DNA of 64,000 nt. It comes from Microvirga subterranea. GTDB lineage: Bacteria > Pseudomonadota > Alphaproteobacteria > Rhizobiales > Beijerinckiaceae. The stretch spans positions 1 to 64,000 of the forward strand of contig NZ_QQBB01000006.1 of assembly GCF_003350535.1 (NCBI RefSeq), written 5' to 3'. Positions 59,913 through 64,000 of the stretch are shown here, piece after piece. Both the position numbers and the translations under genes were made by a program. Position 1 is the first letter of the stretch, and each line of letters opens with the position of its first letter. The notes below the pieces were generated by a model, which was not told the DNA's origin, did no database searches, and saw only the letters and a list, made by a program, of their open reading frames with translations.

Positions 59913-61283
59913 ATGGACGCTCCCACCATCAAGAATGCCGCCGACGCAGCGGCCTACGTGCGCAGCCGCGACCTGCCTTTCGTCAAGGTCGGCGTCACCG
60001 ACTCGGACGGCATCATGCGCGGCAAGTACATGGCCCGCGACAAGTTCGAATCCGCGCTGGAGAAGGGCTTCGGCTTCTGCGACGTGGTGCTGGGCTGGGA
60101 TTCGAACGACCAGCTCTACGACAACACGACCCTGACCGGCTGGCACACTGCCTACCCCGATGCGTCGGTGCGGGTCCTGCCGGAGACCATGCGGCTCATC
60201 CCGTTCGAGAACGACCTGCCGTTCTTCCTGGCCGAATTCGACGGCTATGCGGAAGCGGCCTGCCCCCGCGGCGTGCTGCGGCGCGTGCTCAAGAAGGCTG
60301 AGGACATGGGTTTCGCGGTCTCGGCCGCGGCGGAGTTCGAGTTCTTCCTCTTCGAGGAGACGCCTCATTCCGTGCGCGAGAAGAGCTATCGGAACCTCAA
60401 GAACATCACGCCCGGCTTCTTCGGCTATTCGCTGCTGCGCGCCGGCGTCCACGCGGATTTCTACCACGAGCTTCTCGACCTCGCGACCAAGATGGATTTC
60501 GAGATCGAGGGGCTGCACACCGAGACCGGGCCCGGGGTCCTCGAAGCCGCGATCCGGGTCGACGACGCCCTGAAGGCGGCCGACAAGGCGGCGCTGTTCA
60601 AGACCTTCACCAAGATTCTGGCCCAGCGCCGCGGCTGGATGGCGACCTTCATGGCCAAGTGGTCGCGCGACTGGCCCGGCCAGTCGGGCCACTTGCACGC
60701 TTCCTTACGCGACGTAAAGACCGGCAAGGGCGCGTTCTACGATGCGGATGCGCCGCACAACATGTCCGACACCATGCGCTGGTTCGTCGGCGGCCAGCAG
60801 CAGCTGATGCCCGAGATCCTCGCCATGGTGGCTTGCACGGTGAACAGCTACACGCGGCTGATCCCGGGCTTCTGGGCGCCGACGGATTCCGCCTGGGGCG
60901 TCGAGAACCGCACGACGGCGCTTCGCGTCATTCCGGGCTCCGAAAAGTCGCAGCGCGTCGAGTACCGGGTCGCGGCCGCCGACATCAATCCCTACATCGC
61001 GCTCGCGGCCGCTATCGGCTCCGGCCTGTGGGGCATCGAGAACCGGATCGAGCCCGGCGAGCCGATCCAAGGCAACGCCTATGCGGTGGAGCACCCGAAG
61101 GAGCGGGCCCTGCCGCGCTCGCTCGGCGAAGCCGCCGAGCGGCTCAAAGGGTCGCAGGCGGCGCGCCAGCTCTTCGGCGACACTTTCGTTGACCATTATG
61201 CGGCAACGCGCGAATGGGAGGAGCGTGAGGCCCGCAAGGCCATCACGGACTGGCAGCTCGCCCGCTATTTCGAGATCATCTAA
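59913..61283 (+). CDS. Glutamine synthetase-like gamma-glutamyl ligase
   Basis: The 456-residue protein has a GS N-domain (FVKVGVTDSDGIMRGKYMAR) and catalytic domain with AAEFEFFLFE, GPGVLEAAIRVDD, SGHLHASLRD, WGVENRTTALRV and the metal/ATP-binding residues. It lacks the adenylylation-type Tyr region of housekeeping GlnA. This subgroup ligates glutamate to amines such as putrescine or ethanolamine (GlnA4/PuuA type). Its location between an ethanolamine-type permease and aldehyde and alcohol dehydrogenases favours gamma-glutamylation of an amino alcohol. Confidence 0.88.
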   Translation: MDAPTIKNAADAAAYVRSRDLPFVKVGVTDSDGIMRGKYMARDKFESALEKGFGFCDVVLGWDSNDQLYDNTTLTGWHTAYPDASVRVLPETMRLIPFENDLPFFLAEFDGYAEAACPRGVLRRVLKKAEDMGFAVSAAAEFEFFLFEETPHSVREKSYRNLKNITPGFFGYSLLRAGVHADFYHELLDLATKMDFEIEGLHTETGPGVLEAAIRVDDALKAADKAALFKTFTKILAQRRGWMATFMAKWSRDWPGQSGHLHASLRDVKTGKGAFYDADAPHNMSDTMRWFVGGQQQLMPEILAMVACTVNSYTRLIPGFWAPTDSAWGVENRTTALRVIPGSEKSQRVEYRVAAADINPYIALAAAIGSGLWGIENRIEPGEPIQGNAYAVEHPKERALPRSLGEAAERLKGSQAARQLFGDTFVDHYAATREWEEREARKAITDWQLARYFEII

Positions 61284-61290
61284 GGAAGCA

Positions 61291-61333
61291 GAATCCGAAA
61301 AAGTGGACGCCGGTTTTTCGAAAGATTTTGCGG
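61291..61333. repeat. Intergenic repeat with CGAAAAA/TTTTTCG arms
   Basis: The arms CGAAAAA and TTTTTCG bracket GTGGACGCCGG. I recall this type of sequence (CCGAAAAAGTGG and similar) as a common intergenic repeat in Rhizobiales. It may also act as a terminator after the GS-like gene. Confidence 0.5.
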
Positions 61334-61348
61334 AAGAAAAAAGGAGAA

Positions 61349-61373
61349 GACTATGATCGGCCCGATCATAGTC
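61349..61373 (+). promoter_or_regulatory. Palindrome and mini-ORF before the aldehyde dehydrogenase gene
   Basis: GACTATGATCGG and CCGATCATAGTC are perfect 12-base arms around one base. Inside lies an ATG (61353) preceded by AAGGAG. It opens a 13-codon frame (MIGPIIVVRQDHG) that stops at 61394, eight bases into the dehydrogenase gene. The dehydrogenase start has no SD of its own, so translation may be coupled to this leader or controlled by the hairpin. Confidence 0.5.
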
Positions 61374-61386
61374 GTTAGACAAGACC

Positions 61387-62781
61387 ATGGCTGACACCGA
61401 TATCGTCTGTATCTCCCCGATCGACGGGCGCGAGCTCGTTCGTCGCCCGATCATGTCCGAAGCCGCGATCGACACTGCCGTCACGGTGGCGCGCGAGGCG
61501 CAAAAGGCATGGCGCAACGTCTCCATCGCCGAGCGCGGCCGGATGGTCTCCGCCTTTCTCGACGCGCTGCTCGCCATGAACCAGGAGGTGGTGCCGGAGA
61601 TCGCCCAGATGATGGGCCGCCCGGTCCGCTATGGCGGGGAGTTCCGCGGCGTCGAGGAGCGCGCGCGCCATATGATCCGCATCGCGGAGGGCAGCCTGAA
61701 GCCCATTCCGGCCGACGACGAGAAGCCGGGCTTCCGCCGCATGATCAAGCGCGAGCCGGTGGGGCTCGTCCTTGTGATCGCGCCCTGGAACTATCCGTAT
61801 CTGACGGCCATCAACACCATCGTGCCGGCCCTCATGGCCGGCAATGCGGTGCTGTTGAAGCATGCCTCGCAGACGCTGCTCGCGGGCGACCGCTTCCAGA
61901 TGGCCATGGACCGGGCCGGCATGCCGAAGGGCCTGTTCCAGAACCTCGTGCTCAGCCACGACCAGACGGCGCGTATTCTGAGCGCCGGCCTCGTTGACCA
62001 CTGCAACTTCACCGGCTCGGTCTCCGGCGGTCGCGCCATCGAGCGCGCGGCGGCAGGCTCGTTCACGTCGCTCGGGCTGGAGCTCGGCGGCAAGGACCCG
62101 GCCTATGTGCGCGAGGACGCCAACGTCGACCACGCCATCGAGAATATCGTGGACGGCGCCTTCTTCAATTCGGGACAGTGCTGCTGCGGCATCGAGCGGA
62201 TCTACGTGCACGAGAAGCATTACGACCGGTTCGTCGAGGGCGCGGTCGACCTCGTGAGCAAGTACGTGCTCGGCAATCCGCTCGAGGAGGCGACGACCCT
62301 CGGGCCGATGGCGCACAAGCGCTTCGCCGACCTCGTGCGCCGGCAGAACGCCGAGGCCGTCGCACAGGGCGCGAAGGCGCATATTAACGCGAAGGCGTTC
62401 CTGGCCGACGTGGGCGACACCGCCTATCTGGCTCCGCAGGTGCTGACGAACGTCGATCATTCGATGAGCGTGATGCACGACGAGAGCTTCGGCCCGACCG
62501 TCGGCATCATGAAGGTCAAAGGGGACGAGGAGGCGATCCGCCTCATGAACGACTCGCCCTATGGCCTGTCGGCCGCGATCTGGACCTCCGACGTCGATGC
62601 GGCGGAAGCCATCGGCGAGCGGCTGGAGACCGGCACCGTGTTCATGAACCGCTGCGACTATCTCGATCCCGCTCTCGCCTGGACCGGCGTGAAGGATACG
62701 GGCCGCGGCGCGAGCCTGTCGCGGCTGGCCTACGAATCCCTCACCCGTCCCAAGTCCTACCACCTGCGCCACGCGCTGTGA
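61387..62781 (+). CDS. Aldehyde dehydrogenase
   Basis: The 464-residue enzyme oxidises an aldehyde with NAD(P). IAPWNYPYLTAINTIVPALM binds the cofactor, LELGGKDP contains the general base Glu232, and FFNSGQCCCGIERIYV holds the nucleophile Cys266. Its specificity is not visible. In the operon it would oxidise gamma-glutamyl-aminoacetaldehyde or a similar aldehyde to the acid. The ATG at 61387 lacks an SD and may be coupled to the leader listed above; the GTG of the next gene overlaps its stop. Confidence 0.94.
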   Translation: MADTDIVCISPIDGRELVRRPIMSEAAIDTAVTVAREAQKAWRNVSIAERGRMVSAFLDALLAMNQEVVPEIAQMMGRPVRYGGEFRGVEERARHMIRIAEGSLKPIPADDEKPGFRRMIKREPVGLVLVIAPWNYPYLTAINTIVPALMAGNAVLLKHASQTLLAGDRFQMAMDRAGMPKGLFQNLVLSHDQTARILSAGLVDHCNFTGSVSGGRAIERAAAGSFTSLGLELGGKDPAYVREDANVDHAIENIVDGAFFNSGQCCCGIERIYVHEKHYDRFVEGAVDLVSKYVLGNPLEEATTLGPMAHKRFADLVRRQNAEAVAQGAKAHINAKAFLADVGDTAYLAPQVLTNVDHSMSVMHDESFGPTVGIMKVKGDEEAIRLMNDSPYGLSAAIWTSDVDAAEAIGERLETGTVFMNRCDYLDPALAWTGVKDTGRGASLSRLAYESLTRPKSYHLRHAL

Positions 62782-63953
62782 GCATTACGATGACCGCTTC
62801 TCCCCGCTCCAACTGGAACTACCCCACCGCTGTTCGCTTCGGCGCCGGCCGCATCTCGGAACTGGCCGAAGCCTGCCGCACGGTCGGCATGTCGGCGCCG
62901 CTGATCGTCACCGATCCGTTCCTGGCCACGCAGCCGATGACCAAGGCGGCGCTCGACCAGCTGACCGGCGCCGGCCTCAGGGCCGCCGTCTTCTCCGACA
63001 TCAAGCCGAACCCGGTCGAGACCAACGTCTATAAGGGCCTCGAGGCGCTGAAGGCCGGCAATCACGACGGCGTCGTCGCGTTCGGCGGCGGCTCTGCGCT
63101 CGACGCCGGCAAGGTCATCGCCTTCATGGCGGGCCAGACGCGGCCCATGTGGGATTTCGAGGATATCGGCGATTGGTGGACCCGCGCCGACCCCAATGGC
63201 ATCCTGCCGATCATTGCCGTGCCGACGACCGCCGGAACGGGCTCGGAAGTCGGCCGCGCGGGCGTCATCACCCAGGAGGCGACGCACACCAAGAAGGTGA
63301 TCTTCCATCCGCTGATGATGCCGAAGATCGTGATCTGCGATCCGGAGCTGACGGTCGGCATGCCGCCCCACATCACCGCCGGCACGGGCCTCGACGCGCT
63401 TGCGCATTGCATAGAGGCCTATTGCGCGCCGGGCTATCACCCGATGGCCGAGGGCATCGCGGTCGAGGGCATCCGCCTCGTCAAGGAATATCTGCCGCGC
63501 GCCTACAAGGACGGCAAGGACATTGAGGCACGCGCCAACATGATGTCGGCGGCCGCCATGGGCGCCACCGCGTTCCAGAAGGGCTTGGGCGCCATCCACG
63601 CGCTGTCGCATCCCGCGGGTGCGCTCTACGACACCCATCACGGGCTGACCAACGCGGTCTTCATGCCTTACGTGCTGGTCTACAACCGCGCGGCGATCGA
63701 GCGGAAGATCGAGCGGCTTGCGGCCTATATCGGCCTGGAGCCGTCCTTCCAGGCCTTCCTCGACTGGGTGTTGCAGCTGCGTCGGGATCTGGGCGTGCCG
63801 CACACGCTGGAGGGCCTCAAGATCGATGCCGCGCGCTTCGACGAGATGTCCGAGATGGCTCCGAACGATCCGACCGCCGGCGGCAACCCGGTGCCGATCA
63901 CGAAGGAAAGCGCCCGCAAGCTCTTCGAGGATGCTCTGGCCGGGCGCGTCTGA
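62778..63953 (+). CDS. Iron-containing alcohol dehydrogenase
   Basis: The 391-residue enzyme is of the group III alcohol dehydrogenase family. FGGGSALDAGKVIAF binds NAD, VPTTAGTGSEVGRAGVIT is the family signature, and DALAHCIEAYCAPGYHPMA and GAIHALSHPAGALYDTHHGL hold the iron-binding His residues. It would oxidise the alcohol group in the first redox step of the proposed pathway. The GTG start overlaps the aldehyde dehydrogenase stop; an ATG at 62790 is the alternative. The window ends 47 bases after it. Confidence 0.94.
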   Translation: MSITMTASPRSNWNYPTAVRFGAGRISELAEACRTVGMSAPLIVTDPFLATQPMTKAALDQLTGAGLRAAVFSDIKPNPVETNVYKGLEALKAGNHDGVVAFGGGSALDAGKVIAFMAGQTRPMWDFEDIGDWWTRADPNGILPIIAVPTTAGTGSEVGRAGVITQEATHTKKVIFHPLMMPKIVICDPELTVGMPPHITAGTGLDALAHCIEAYCAPGYHPMAEGIAVEGIRLVKEYLPRAYKDGKDIEARANMMSAAAMGATAFQKGLGAIHALSHPAGALYDTHHGLTNAVFMPYVLVYNRAAIERKIERLAAYIGLEPSFQAFLDWVLQLRRDLGVPHTLEGLKIDAARFDEMSEMAPNDPTAGGNPVPITKESARKLFEDALAGRV

Positions 63954-64000
63954 GGCGCGGCAAGGGCGAATTCCGAGCGGCACCGCTGGTCCCCAGCGGT

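Noticed and set aside
1-64000. CRISPR arrays, tRNA, rRNA and insertion sequences
   Set aside because: No regularly spaced direct repeats, no tRNA-like T-arm or anticodon structure and no transposase motifs were noticed. A tool search would be needed to be certain of tRNA absence.

Overview
The window is high-GC DNA with gene families typical of Hyphomicrobiales (Alphaproteobacteria): a PodJ-like polarity protein, a TIGR02186-type protein beside a TauE/SafE exporter, a DUF6460 protein, class I lysyl-tRNA synthetase and GTTC-N7-GTTC LexA boxes. A Microvirga/Methylobacterium/Bosea-like bacterium is my guess, made without any database search. There are no rRNA, tRNA, CRISPR, insertion sequence or phage structural genes. 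Genes are dense, often joined by 4-base ATGA/GTGA overlaps.

Layout. 0-4 kb: an outer-membrane protein fragment, an RTX-secreted glycoside hydrolase and small cytosolic proteins. 4-14 kb: a DNA-repair island with ssb, three small unknown genes, a coiled-coil protein, a Rad50-like ATPase whose two lobes are in reversed order, an Mre11/SbcD-like phosphoesterase, a TnsA-like protein, a phage-type recombination protein and a RecD2 helicase. Four alphaproteobacterial LexA boxes lie in this island, and three or four of them overlap good sigma70 promoters. It is the most unusual part of the window. 14-24 kb: housekeeping and envelope genes (glycosyltransferase, binding protein, lysS, S24-type regulator, pyrD, MATE pump, esterase, response regulator). 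24.5-33.2 kb: the ligase-associated DNA damage response set (YjbQ, ATP ligase, exonuclease / helicase, PdeM), split into two divergent arms by a methyltransferase and an SDR; the helicase carries an in-frame palindromic repeat. 33-39.7 kb: TIGR02186/TauE pair, PodJ-like protein, MerR regulator, frameshifted DUF1801 gene.

39.8-45.3 kb: a beta-oxidation operon (acyl-CoA dehydrogenase, thiolase, FadJ-type bifunctional protein) with REP-like palindromes in its gaps. 45.4-56.5 kb: small enzymes (DinB, thioesterase, DsbA-type isomerase, Asp/Glu racemase), a very large SLC5-PAS-kinase-receiver sensor, a LysR/DoxX/VOC group, mscL, an aminotransferase and an AbrB-type membrane protein. 56.4-64 kb: an RpiR regulator divergent from amidohydrolase, ethanolamine-type permease, glutamine synthetase-like ligase, aldehyde dehydrogenase and iron alcohol dehydrogenase. 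Together these would make a complete gamma-glutamylated route for degrading ethanolamine or a similar amino alcohol.
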